A DNA stretch of 64,000 nt from JASLDZ01 sp964235945 (lineage in GTDB: Bacteria > Pseudomonadota > Alphaproteobacteria > Caulobacterales > Caulobacteraceae): NCBI GenBank assembly GCA_964235945.1, contig CAXSDV010000008.1, positions 16,220-80,219 of the forward strand, written 5' to 3'. The translations under genes were made by a program, and so were the position numbers. The stretch's first letter is position 1. Every line of letters begins with the position of its first letter. The notes beneath the pieces are model-generated. The model was not told the origin of the DNA. It worked only from the letters and a program-made list of their open reading frames with translations, and ran no database searches. Shown here one piece after another: positions 42,170 through 50,720 of this stretch.

Positions 42170-44548
42170 TCAGGCGGCGGCGCGGCGCGCGACGGCGGCC
42201 AGCAGCTCGGCGTGCGCCTCCAGCGGGGCGGGGCGGCCGATCAGGTAGCCCTGGACCTCCGCGCACTCCTCGCCGCGCAGGAAGTCGAGCTGGGCGGCGG
42301 TCTCCACCCCCTCGGCCACCACGGGGATGCCCAGGCCGCGGCCTATGCCCAGCACCGAGCGAACCAGCACCGCCGAGCGCTCCAGCTTGCCCACCCCGTC
42401 CACGAAACTCTTGTCGATCTTGATCTTGTCGAACGGGAAGGAGTGCAGGGTCGAGAGCGAGGAATAGCCGGTGCCGAAGTCGTCCATGGCCACGCCGAGG
42501 CCCAGGCCCTTGAGACGGCGCAGCTTGTCGAGCGCGCCCTGGAAATCGGCGGTCAGCGCGGTTTCGGTGATCTCCAGGTCCAGCCGGGCGGGCGGCAGGC
42601 CCGTCTCGATCAGCACCTCGTGGACGCGGGTGACCAGGCTGCTCTTCCCGAGCTGCAACGGCGACAGGTTCACCGCCACGCTCAGCGTCCTGGGCCAGGC
42701 GGCGGCGTCGGCGCAGGCCCGGCGCAGCACCCAGTCGCCCAGCTCGGCGATCAAGCCGGTCTCCTCCGCCAGGGGGATGAAGGCGTCGGGCCCGAGCAGG
42801 CCGCGCTCGGGATGGCGCCAGCGCACCAGCGCCTCGAAGCCGCAGATCTCCCCGGTGCGCACGTCCGCCTGGGGCTGGTAGAACACCACGAGCTGGTCCT
42901 CGGCCACGGCGATGCGCAGGTCGCGCGCGGTCTCGCGGCGGCGGCTGACCGCCTGCTGGTAGTCGTGGCGGAAGAACCTGAACGGCTCGCCCCGATGCTC
43001 GCGCGCCTCCTTGAGCGCCAGGTCGGCGTGGCTGAGCAGTTCGGACACGCCGCCCGCGTCGTGGGGGTGGCCGGTCACGCCCATGCTGACGGCGGGGGCG
43101 AGCCTGAGCCCGTCCGCCTCGAACGGGCGCTGGAGCTGGGCGGACAGGCGGGTGAGGAAGTCGGTGGCCGTCGCCAGCTCGATGGACGCGTCGTGGAAGG
43201 CGAAGGCGAACTCGTTGCCTCCCACCCGCGCGGCGAAGCCGCCGCCGGCGGTCACGTGGCGGTTCAGCCGCTCGGCCACCTTGACCAGCAGGCGGTCGCC
43301 CGCGGCGTGGCCGTAGGTTTCGTTGACCTCCTTGCTGTTGTCCACGTTGATGCAGGCCACCATCACCGAGCCGCCGCGAACGGCCGCGCGCTCCACCCGG
43401 TCGGCCAGCTCGCGGTGCAGGGCGGCCCGGTTGGGCAGGCCCGTCAGCCCGTCGTGGTCGGCCAGGTGGCGGATCAGGCGTTCGGCCTCCCGGCGCTCGC
43501 GCAGGTCGCGCACGGCCACCACCGCGACCCCTTCGCCGCCGCGGCCGCTTTCCGCCAGGGCGCGGGCGAACACCTCCACAGGAAAGCCCTCCTCGTCCGC
43601 GGGCTTGACGACGGCCTCGCAGGTGCGGTCGAGCGGCAGGTCGTCGTCGGGCATGTGCAGGCCGGCGGCGGAGAGGCCCGCGCCGCGCAGCGCCTCGACG
43701 TCCGTTCCGGTCATTCGGCCGAAGGCGGTGTTGCAGTCGACGATGCGCCCGTCGCCGTCCAGCACCACGATGCCCTCGCGCGCGGCGTCCGCCAGGCGGC
43801 GCGAACGCTGGAGCGCGTCGCGGGACGAGGCGTCGTCGATGTAGGCGGCGCCTACGCCCACCAGGGTCAGCACCACCGTCAACATCACCACCAAGAGCCC
43901 CAGCACGCCCGCGTCGATCAGGCCGGCGGGCAGCCGCACCCCCGCATCGGGCGTCAGCGTCATGGCGGCGACGCCCACCATGTGCACGGCGCCCACCGCC
44001 AGGGTCAGGCGCACCGCTCCCGCCGCTTGGCGGCGCCAGTCGCGCTGGGCGCCGCCCGCCATGAGCGCGGCGGTGCCCAGCACCACGCCGGCCACCACCG
44101 AGCACCAGACGGTGATCGGCTCGAAGTCGATCCTCGCCTCCAACTGCCAGGCCGACAGGGCGACATAGTGGGTGGCCGCCACCGCCAGGGCGAGCAGCAG
44201 CCCGCCCGCCACCACGCGCAGGGGCTCGCGCCCGCTCCAGCCCACGCCGAACGCCAGGGCCGCGCCCGCCACCGAGACGAGCAGCGCCTCCAGCACGCGC
44301 AGGGTGTCGTAGCCGGAGGCGACGTGCGACCGCAGGGCCAGGATGCCGATCAGGTGCGTCGCCCAGATGCCGCCGCCGGCCTCCAGCCCGCACAGGAAGA
44401 TCCAGGAGATGCGGACGAGGCCGCGGGTGTCGCACACGCGCTGGCGCAGGCGGAAGGCGGCCAGGCTCGCGCCCAGGCTCAACAAGGCGGCGAGCAGGAG
44501 CAGGGCGGGATCTTGGGGCGGGCCGCCAAACAGGTAGATGTCGTTCAC
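42170..44548 (-). CDS. MHYT-PAS-GGDEF(degenerate)-EAL c-di-GMP protein
   Basis: 792-residue inner-membrane signalling protein. The N-terminal MHYT sensor (about 1-225, seven helices) contains WATHLIGI, ATHYVALSAW and AVHMVGVAAM, the repeated His/Met positions thought to bind copper. A PAS domain follows, then a GGDEF domain whose signature reads RVGGNEFAF (about 440-447), with Asn in place of the metal-binding Asp, and no RxxD inhibitory site is evident. The EAL domain keeps FEALVRW, ITETAL, DDFGTGYSSL and DKSFV. It is therefore probably a phosphodiesterase. GTG start at 44548 has GGAG seven bases upstream. Confidence 0.9.
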   Translation of the reverse strand: MNDIYLFGGPPQDPALLLLAALLSLGASLAAFRLRQRVCDTRGLVRISWIFLCGLEAGGGIWATHLIGILALRSHVASGYDTLRVLEALLVSVAGAALAFGVGWSGREPLRVVAGGLLLALAVAATHYVALSAWQLEARIDFEPITVWCSVVAGVVLGTAALMAGGAQRDWRRQAAGAVRLTLAVGAVHMVGVAAMTLTPDAGVRLPAGLIDAGVLGLLVVMLTVVLTLVGVGAAYIDDASSRDALQRSRRLADAAREGIVVLDGDGRIVDCNTAFGRMTGTDVEALRGAGLSAAGLHMPDDDLPLDRTCEAVVKPADEEGFPVEVFARALAESGRGGEGVAVVAVRDLRERREAERLIRHLADHDGLTGLPNRAALHRELADRVERAAVRGGSVMVACINVDNSKEVNETYGHAAGDRLLVKVAERLNRHVTAGGGFAARVGGNEFAFAFHDASIELATATDFLTRLSAQLQRPFEADGLRLAPAVSMGVTGHPHDAGGVSELLSHADLALKEAREHRGEPFRFFRHDYQQAVSRRRETARDLRIAVAEDQLVVFYQPQADVRTGEICGFEALVRWRHPERGLLGPDAFIPLAEETGLIAELGDWVLRRACADAAAWPRTLSVAVNLSPLQLGKSSLVTRVHEVLIETGLPPARLDLEITETALTADFQGALDKLRRLKGLGLGVAMDDFGTGYSSLSTLHSFPFDKIKIDKSFVDGVGKLERSAVLVRSVLGIGRGLGIPVVAEGVETAAQLDFLRGEECAEVQGYLIGRPAPLEAHAELLAAVARRAAA

Positions 44549-44631
44549 CCACGCGCTCCGATGGAACACCGGAACGTTTGGACGACGGACTTTAATATCA
44601 AATGACCTCGACGGCGGAGTCCCGCCGGCGG

Positions 44632-45537
44632 TCAGTCGCCCGGGGCCGGATCCAGTCCCGCCGACATGCGGGCGGCGGCCACCGTGTTGCGCAGCAGGCA
44701 GGCGATGGTCATGGGGCCGACGCCGCCGGGCACGGGGGTGATCGCCCCCGCGACCGTCAGCGCCTCGTCGAAGGCCACGTCGCCCACGAGGCGCGTCTTG
44801 CCGGCGGCGGCCGCCTCGGGGTCGCGCGCCGGCGCGCGGTTGATGCCCACGTCGATCACCGTCGCCCCCGGCCTGATCCACGACCCGCGCACCATCTGCG
44901 GCCGGCCGACCGCGGCCACCACCACGTCCGCGCTCCGGCAAACGGCGGGAAGGTCGCGGGTGCGCGAGTGGGCGACCGTGACGGTGGCGTCCGCCCCCAG
45001 CAGGAGCTGCGCCATGGGCTTGCCCACGATGTTGGATCGCCCGACCACCACCGCGTGCGCGCCCGACAGGTCGCCCACGCTCTCCCTCAGCAGCATGAGG
45101 CACCCCAGGGGCGTGCACGGCACCAGCGCGGGACGGCCGGTGGCGAGGCGGCCGGCGTTGACCACGTGGAAGCCGTCCACGTCCTTGTCCGGGTGGACGG
45201 CGGCGAGCACGGCCGCGGTGTCGACGTGGGCGGGCAGGGGAAGCTGGACGAGCACGCCGTGGATGGCGCCGTCCGCGTTGAGTTCGGCCACCAGCCTCAG
45301 CAGGTCGGCCTGCGGCGTGTCGGCGGGAAGGCGGTGCGTCACCGAACGCATGCCCGCCGCCCGGGTCTGCTGCTCCTTGTTGCGCACGTAGACCGCGCTG
45401 GCCGGGTCCTCGCCCACCAGCACCACCGCCAAACCGGGGGCGAGGCCGTGCCCGGCCTGGAGCGCGGCCACCTGCTCCGTCACGTCCGCGTGCAGGCGGG
45501 CGGCGTGGGCCTTGCCGTCGATCAGGCGCGCGGTCAT
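44632..45537 (-). CDS. folD: bifunctional methylenetetrahydrofolate dehydrogenase/cyclohydrolase
   Basis: 301-residue FolD interconverting 5,10-methylene- and 10-formyl-tetrahydrofolate with NADP. The catalytic Lys lies in YVRNKEQQTRAAGM; VQLPLPAHVD, DVDGFHVVNAGRL and the NADP loop VVGRSNIVGKPMAQLLL are family signatures, with the C-terminal TPVPGGVGPMTIACLL. ATG at 45537 has AAGGAG six bases upstream. One-carbon metabolism by FolD could connect to formate handled by the dehydrogenase at 5-11 kb, but the genes are far apart and FolD is universal. Confidence 0.95.
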   Translation of the reverse strand: MTARLIDGKAHAARLHADVTEQVAALQAGHGLAPGLAVVLVGEDPASAVYVRNKEQQTRAAGMRSVTHRLPADTPQADLLRLVAELNADGAIHGVLVQLPLPAHVDTAAVLAAVHPDKDVDGFHVVNAGRLATGRPALVPCTPLGCLMLLRESVGDLSGAHAVVVGRSNIVGKPMAQLLLGADATVTVAHSRTRDLPAVCRSADVVVAAVGRPQMVRGSWIRPGATVIDVGINRAPARDPEAAAAGKTRLVGDVAFDEALTVAGAITPVPGGVGPMTIACLLRNTVAAARMSAGLDPAPGD

Positions 45538-45600
45538 GCGGGGCTCCTTCGGTGCAGGGCGCCCATAGCCCGCGCCCGCCGCCGCGCCTACCCTGGGCGC

Positions 45601-46857
45601 ATGAGCGACGCTCCCGAGCCGCCCCGCGCCGTCCCGCTCCCCGCCGAGGACAGCTTGATGCTGGAGGGGGTGGACGGGCCGGCCCTCGTCCGCCGGGCGG
45701 TGGACTGGTGCGCGATCAACTCGGGCAGCCGCAACCTTCCGGGCCTGCACGCCATGCGCGCGGCGCTGGAGCCGGCGCTGGCGGGCTTCGACGGCGAACC
45801 GGAGGTGCTGGACCTTCCTCCCGTCGACGAGACGACGGACGACGGCGGCGCGCGCCCGGTCGCCACGGGCGCGGCCCTGCGCCTGCGCGTGCGGCCGCGC
45901 GCCCCCGTGCAGGTGGCGCTGACCGGCCACTACGACACGGTGTTTCCCGCGCAGAGCGGCTTCCAGGCGGTGACGACGCGGGCGGACGGCGCGCTCAACG
46001 GACCGGGGATCGCCGACATGAAGGGCGGCTTGTCCGTCATGCTGGGCGCGCTCGCCGCCTTCGAGACGCACCCGGCGCGCGAGCGGCTGGGCTGGACCGC
46101 GCTGATCTCGCCGGACGAGGAGACGGGCAGCCTCGCCAGCCGGGGCCTGCTGGCCGAGCTCGGGGCCCGCGCGCACCTGCACATGACCTACGAGCCCGCC
46201 ATGGACCGGGCGGGGACGCTGGCGGGCGCGCGCAAGGGGTCCGGCAACTTCCACCTGGTGGTGCGGGGGCGCGCCGCCCATGCGGGCCGCGACTTCGCTT
46301 CCGGCCGCGGCGCGGTGGCCGCCGCCGCGCGCATCGCCGCCGCCCTGCACGAGTTGAACGGCGCGCGCGACGGGGTGACGCTCAACATCGCGCGCATAGA
46401 CGGCGGCGCGCCGCTGAACCAGGTGCCGGACGCGGCGGTGGTGCGCTTCAACGTGCGCCTGCCGGGCCCGGCGGACGCCGCCTGGGTCGACGCGGAGATC
46501 GCCCGCGTCGTCGCCGCTCATGCGGGGGAGGGGATCACGACGCGGCTGAGCGGCGGCGTCACGCGCCCTCCCAAGCCCTTCACCCCCGTGCAGGCGGCCG
46601 TGTTCGCCGAGCTGGCGGCCACCGGCGCCCTCCTGGGCCTTCCCGTCGCCTGGCGGGACTCGGGCGGGGTGTGCGAGGGCAACAACCTGTTCGCCGCCGG
46701 CTGCCCGGGGGTGGACACGCTGGGGGTGCGCGGCGGGGCGATCCACACCCCGCAGGAGCACGCCTGGCCCGAAAGCTTCGGCGAGCGCGCCGCCCTCTCG
46801 GCCCTGCACCTCGTGCGGCTCGCGCGGGGCGAGGCGCGCACGCCCCCGCGGGGCTAG
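45601..46857 (+). CDS. M20-family zinc hydrolase heading the arginine succinyltransferase operon
   Basis: 418-residue M20 metallopeptidase/deacylase (ArgE/DapE/CPG2 type). Metal and catalytic motifs are GHYDTVFP, GPGIADMKGG, SPDEETGS and the C-terminal GAIHTPQEH; the dimerisation lid includes RAAHAGRDF. No signal peptide. It precedes astA by 46 bp, with astA, astD and astB overlapping. Because no AstE (M14 succinylglutamate desuccinylase) is present here, this protein may do the last step, releasing succinate from N-succinylglutamate, a chemistry M20 enzymes such as DapE perform. That is inference. It is divergent from folD, 63 bp between starts. Confidence 0.85.
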   Translation: MSDAPEPPRAVPLPAEDSLMLEGVDGPALVRRAVDWCAINSGSRNLPGLHAMRAALEPALAGFDGEPEVLDLPPVDETTDDGGARPVATGAALRLRVRPRAPVQVALTGHYDTVFPAQSGFQAVTTRADGALNGPGIADMKGGLSVMLGALAAFETHPARERLGWTALISPDEETGSLASRGLLAELGARAHLHMTYEPAMDRAGTLAGARKGSGNFHLVVRGRAAHAGRDFASGRGAVAAAARIAAALHELNGARDGVTLNIARIDGGAPLNQVPDAAVVRFNVRLPGPADAAWVDAEIARVVAAHAGEGITTRLSGGVTRPPKPFTPVQAAVFAELAATGALLGLPVAWRDSGGVCEGNNLFAAGCPGVDTLGVRGGAIHTPQEHAWPESFGERAALSALHLVRLARGEARTPPRG

Positions 46858-46903
46858 GGGCTCCGGGGGTGACGACCGCGTCCGCTCCGGGCTAGGTGGA
46901 GCC

Positions 46904-47911
46904 ATGCTGATGGTGCGCCCCGCAGGCCCGGACGACCTTCCCGCCCTCCGGGAGCTCGCGGTGCTGTCCGGCCGCGGCTTCACCAGCCTGCCGGAGGACG
47001 AGGCGACCCTGGCCGAACGGCTGGAGCTGTCGGCGCGCAGCTTCGCGGGCGCGGTCGCCCCCGTGGAGGCTTGGCACACCCTCATGCTGGAGGAGACCGA
47101 CACCGGCCGGGTGGAGGGCGTGGCGGGCGTCAAGGCGGCGGTGGGGCTCAAGCGGCCCTTCTTCTCCTTCCGGGTGACCACCCTCGCCCAGCACTCGGCG
47201 GCCACGGGGGTGCGCTTCGACCACCAGGTGCTGGTGCTGGTGAACGAGTGCTCGGGCTGGACGGAGGTGGGTTCGCTCTACCTGCGCCCCGAGCGGCGGC
47301 GCGGCGGGGCCGGCGCCCTGCTGTCGCGGGCGCGCTACCACCTGATCGCGGCGGACCCCACGCGCTTCGCCGACACGGTGCTGGCCGAACTGCGCGGCTG
47401 GTTCGACCCGGACGGGTCCTGCCCCTTCTGGGAGCAGGTGGGCTGCCGCTTCTTCCGTACGAGCTTCGACAAGGCGGACCTGATGAGCGCCTCCACCGAC
47501 GGCCAGTTCATCCTGGACCTCGCGCCGCGCCACCCGATCTACGTGGAGCTGCTGCCCGCCCACGTGCGCGAGGTGATCGGCCGCGTCCACGCCGAGGGCG
47601 AGCCCGCCCGGGCGCTGCTGGAGCGCGAAGGCTTCCGCCGCCAGAACCTGGTCGACATCTTCGACGCGGGCCCGACCATGGCCTGCCCGCGCGACGACAT
47701 CCGCTCCATCCGCGACAGCCGTCTGCTGCGCGTGGAGGCGGGCGTCCCCGCCGCCGACGCGCGTCCGGCGCTGGTCTCTCGCGAGGAGTTGGAGGGCTTC
47801 CGCGCCGTGCGTGCGCCCGCGGAGGTGGACGGCGAGGCCGTGCGCCTGTCTCCCGAGGTGCTGGACGTGCTGCGCGTGGCTCCCGGCGACAGGGTGAGGG
47901 TCAAGGCGTGA
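46904..47911 (+). CDS. astA: arginine N-succinyltransferase
   Basis: 335-residue first enzyme of the AST pathway, transferring succinyl from succinyl-CoA to arginine. The N-terminal VRPAGPDDLPALRELA, then GRGFTSLPEDEATLAERL, LYLRPERRRGGAGALLSRARY and PFWEQVGCRFFRTSFDKADLMSA (cut here to family-specific positions) are typical of AstA. An ATG two codons downstream (46910) has a better-spaced GGAG and may be the true start. The stop overlaps the astD GTG. Confidence 0.93.
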   Translation: MLMVRPAGPDDLPALRELAVLSGRGFTSLPEDEATLAERLELSARSFAGAVAPVEAWHTLMLEETDTGRVEGVAGVKAAVGLKRPFFSFRVTTLAQHSAATGVRFDHQVLVLVNECSGWTEVGSLYLRPERRRGGAGALLSRARYHLIAADPTRFADTVLAELRGWFDPDGSCPFWEQVGCRFFRTSFDKADLMSASTDGQFILDLAPRHPIYVELLPAHVREVIGRVHAEGEPARALLEREGFRRQNLVDIFDAGPTMACPRDDIRSIRDSRLLRVEAGVPAADARPALVSREELEGFRAVRAPAEVDGEAVRLSPEVLDVLRVAPGDRVRVKA

Positions 47912-49377
47912 GCGGCCCGGGCGGACAGTTCATCGACGGCGCCTGGCGCGAGGGTTCGGGCGCGCGCTTCGCCTCCACCGACCCGGCCACGGGCGCGAGC
48001 GTGTGGGAGGGGGCGGCCGCCGGCCCGTCGGACGTGGCGGACGCGGTGGCCGCCGCGCGCGCCGCCTTCCGCGACTGGGCCGACCGGCCCCGCGGCGAGC
48101 GGGTCGAGGCGGTCCGCCGCTACGCCGCCGCGCTCAAGAACCGCGCCGACGACATGGCGCGCGACTTCGCCCGCGAGACGGGCAAGCCGCTGTGGGAGAC
48201 GCGGGCCGAGCTCGGTTCCATGATCGGCAAGGTCGAGGTCTCGATCGCCGCCTATGACGAGCGCACGGGCGAGCGCGAGGCGGCCGCCGCCTTCGGCCGC
48301 GCCGTGCTTCGTCATCGCCCCCACGGCGTGGTGGCGGTGCTGGGGCCGTTCAACTTCCCCGGCCACCTGCCCAACGGCCACATCGTGCCGGCGCTGCTGG
48401 CCGGCGACACGGCCGTGTTCAAGCCCAGCGAGGAGACGCCGCTCGCCGGCGAGCTGATGGCGCGCGCTTGGGAGGAGGCGGACCTGCCGGCGGGGGTGTT
48501 CAACCTCGTCCAGGGCGGCAAGGAGACGGGGGCGGCGCTCCTGTCCGAGCGGATCGACGGTCTCTTGTTCACCGGCTCGGCCGGGGCGGGCCAAGCTTTC
48601 CGCCGCCTGTTCCTCGACCGGCCGGAGGTGATGCTGGCGTTGGAGCTCGGCGGCAACAACCCGCTGGTCGTGTGGGACGCGGCGGACGCGCAGGCCGTCG
48701 CGTCCCTGGTGGTGCAGTCGGCCTTCGTCACCACCGGCCAGCGCTGCTCGTGCGCCCGGCGGCTGATCGTGCCCGAGGGCGCGGCCGGCGACGCGGTCGT
48801 GGACGCGGTGCTGGCCCTGGCCGACCGGCTGGTCGCGGGACCCTGGGACGGGGCGGACGAGCCTTTCATGGGCCCGCTGATCTCCGCCCGCGCCGCCGCC
48901 GCCGCCCGCTCGGCCTTCGAGGCGCGCGTGGAGATGGGGGCCGAGGTGCTGCGGCCGTTCACGGGGGTGGCGCGCCTGTCCGACGCCTTCGTCGCCCCCG
49001 CCGTGCTGGACGTCACCGGGGTGGACGCGCCGGACGAGGAGATCTTCGCGCCCGTGCTGCAGGTGGTGCGCGCGCCCGACTTCGAGGCGGCGATCGATCG
49101 GGCCAACGCCACCCGCTACGGCCTGTCCGCCGGCCTGATCAGCGACGAGCGCGCCCGGTGGGACCGCTTCCTGAACCGAAGCCGCGCAGGGGTGGTCAAC
49201 TGGAATCGGCCCACCACGGGGGCGGCGGCCACCCTGCCGTTCGGCGGCCTGGGCCTGTCCGGCGACGGGCGGCCCAGCGCCTACTACGCCGCCGACTACT
49301 GCGCCTACCCGGTGGCGAGCTTCGAGGCGGACGCGGTGGTCGACACCCGCCACGAGATCAGGGGCCTGCGCGCGTGA
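47908..49377 (+). CDS. astD: N-succinylglutamate 5-semialdehyde dehydrogenase
   Basis: 489-residue aldehyde dehydrogenase of the AST pathway. The cofactor region has GPFNFPGHLPNGHIVPALL and KPSEETPLAGEL; the catalytic Glu is in ALELGGNNPLVV and the nucleophile Cys in TTGQRCSCARRL. The FNFPGHLPNGH and GGNNPL variants separate AstD from generic ALDHs. GTG start overlapping the astA stop, stop overlapping the astB GTG: strict translational coupling. It oxidises the semialdehyde made by a transaminase (AstC or ArgD) not found in the window. Confidence 0.94.
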   Translation: MSGPGGQFIDGAWREGSGARFASTDPATGASVWEGAAAGPSDVADAVAAARAAFRDWADRPRGERVEAVRRYAAALKNRADDMARDFARETGKPLWETRAELGSMIGKVEVSIAAYDERTGEREAAAAFGRAVLRHRPHGVVAVLGPFNFPGHLPNGHIVPALLAGDTAVFKPSEETPLAGELMARAWEEADLPAGVFNLVQGGKETGAALLSERIDGLLFTGSAGAGQAFRRLFLDRPEVMLALELGGNNPLVVWDAADAQAVASLVVQSAFVTTGQRCSCARRLIVPEGAAGDAVVDAVLALADRLVAGPWDGADEPFMGPLISARAAAAARSAFEARVEMGAEVLRPFTGVARLSDAFVAPAVLDVTGVDAPDEEIFAPVLQVVRAPDFEAAIDRANATRYGLSAGLISDERARWDRFLNRSRAGVVNWNRPTTGAAATLPFGGLGLSGDGRPSAYYAADYCAYPVASFEADAVVDTRHEIRGLRA

Positions 49378-50720
49378 GCGCCGCTCCGGCCGCGGTGGAG
49401 GCCAACGCCGACGGCCTGGTCGGGCCGACGCACAACTTCGCGGGGCTCTCCCCCGGCAACTCCGCCTCCGCCGCCAACCAGGGGGCGGTGTCGAACCCCC
49501 GGGCCGCGGCGCTGGAGGGGCTGGAGAAGATGGCGCGGCTGGCGTCGCTGGGCCTGCCGCAGTTCGTGCTGCCGCCCCACCAGCGGCCGGACGTCGGCTT
49601 CCTGCGCGCCGTGGGCTTCGGCGGAACGGAGGCGAAGGTGCTGGCGGACGCCGCCCGCGCCGCGCCCGAGCTCCTGGCCGCCTCCGCCTCGGCTTCGGCC
49701 ATGTGGGCGGCCAACGCGGCCACCGTCACGCCCTCGCCGGACGCGGCGGACGGGCGCGTGCACCTGACGCCCGCCAACCTGCTCACCAACCTGCACCGGA
49801 GTCTGGAGGCGGAGGGGACCGCGCGCGCCCTGCGCCGCCTGCTGCCCGACCCGGACCGCTTCGCGGTGCACGACGCCCTGCCGGCGCGGCCGCAGTTCGG
49901 CGACGAGGGGGCGGCCAACCATGTGCGCCTTTGCGCGCAGGAGGGCGATCCGGGCGTCAACCTGTTCGTCTACGGCCGGGGCGCGTGGGAGCTCTGGACC
50001 GGCCGCAACCCCGCGCGCCAGACCCGCGAAGCGTTCGAAGCGGTGGTGCGCCGCCACGGCTGCGCCCGCGCCGTGTTCGCGCGCCAGTCGCGCGCCGCCG
50101 TGGAGGCGGGGGTGTTCCACAACGACGTGGTCTGCGTGGGCGCGGGAACCACGCTGCTGCACCACGAGGCGGCGTTCGAGACGGCGTCGGCCGTGCACGA
50201 GCGACTGCGCACCGCCGCCGCCGGCCTGTTCGAACCCGAGTTCGCCGTGGTGTCGGAGGCCGAGCTGCCCTTGGCCGAGGCGGTGTCCAGCTACCTGTTC
50301 AACTCCATGCTGGTGCGCGCGCCGGGCGACAGCCGCCTCACCCTGGTCGCCCCCGCCGAGGTGGAGGCCGCGCCCCGCGCCCGCGCCGTCGCCGAGCGGC
50401 TGGCGGGAGCCAACGGGCCGATCGGCGCCCTGGTCTACGTCGACGTGCGTCAGAGCATGAGGAACGGCGGCGGCCCCGCCTGCCTGCGCCTGCGCTTGTC
50501 GCTCACGCCGCAGGAGCTCGCCGCCGCCAACGGCGCCCAGCGCTTCGACGCGCGCCTGCACGCGCGGCTGGCCGACTGGGTGCGCCGCCACCACCGCGAC
50601 CGCCTGCATCCCGCCGACCTGGCCGATCCCGCCCTGGCCGAAGAGGGTCGCCTCGCCCTGGACGAACTGACGAGCTTGCTGGACCTCGGCGCGGGCTTCT
50701 ACGGCTTCCAGCGCGTCTAG
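49374..50720 (+). CDS. astB: N-succinylarginine dihydrolase
   Basis: 448-residue second-step enzyme, hydrolysing N-succinylarginine to N-succinylornithine, CO2 and ammonia. The AstB signature DGLVGPTHNFAGLSPGN is near the N-terminus and the catalytic Cys is in NGGGPACLRLRL near 366; HNDVVCVGAG and PQFGDEGAANHVRL are also family marks. Length agrees with E. coli (447). The GTG overlaps the astD stop. Its stop codon shares bases with the stop of the convergent Nramp gene (CTAG). Confidence 0.95.
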   Translation: MSAAPAAVEANADGLVGPTHNFAGLSPGNSASAANQGAVSNPRAAALEGLEKMARLASLGLPQFVLPPHQRPDVGFLRAVGFGGTEAKVLADAARAAPELLAASASASAMWAANAATVTPSPDAADGRVHLTPANLLTNLHRSLEAEGTARALRRLLPDPDRFAVHDALPARPQFGDEGAANHVRLCAQEGDPGVNLFVYGRGAWELWTGRNPARQTREAFEAVVRRHGCARAVFARQSRAAVEAGVFHNDVVCVGAGTTLLHHEAAFETASAVHERLRTAAAGLFEPEFAVVSEAELPLAEAVSSYLFNSMLVRAPGDSRLTLVAPAEVEAAPRARAVAERLAGANGPIGALVYVDVRQSMRNGGGPACLRLRLSLTPQELAAANGAQRFDARLHARLADWVRRHHRDRLHPADLADPALAEEGRLALDELTSLLDLGAGFYGFQRV

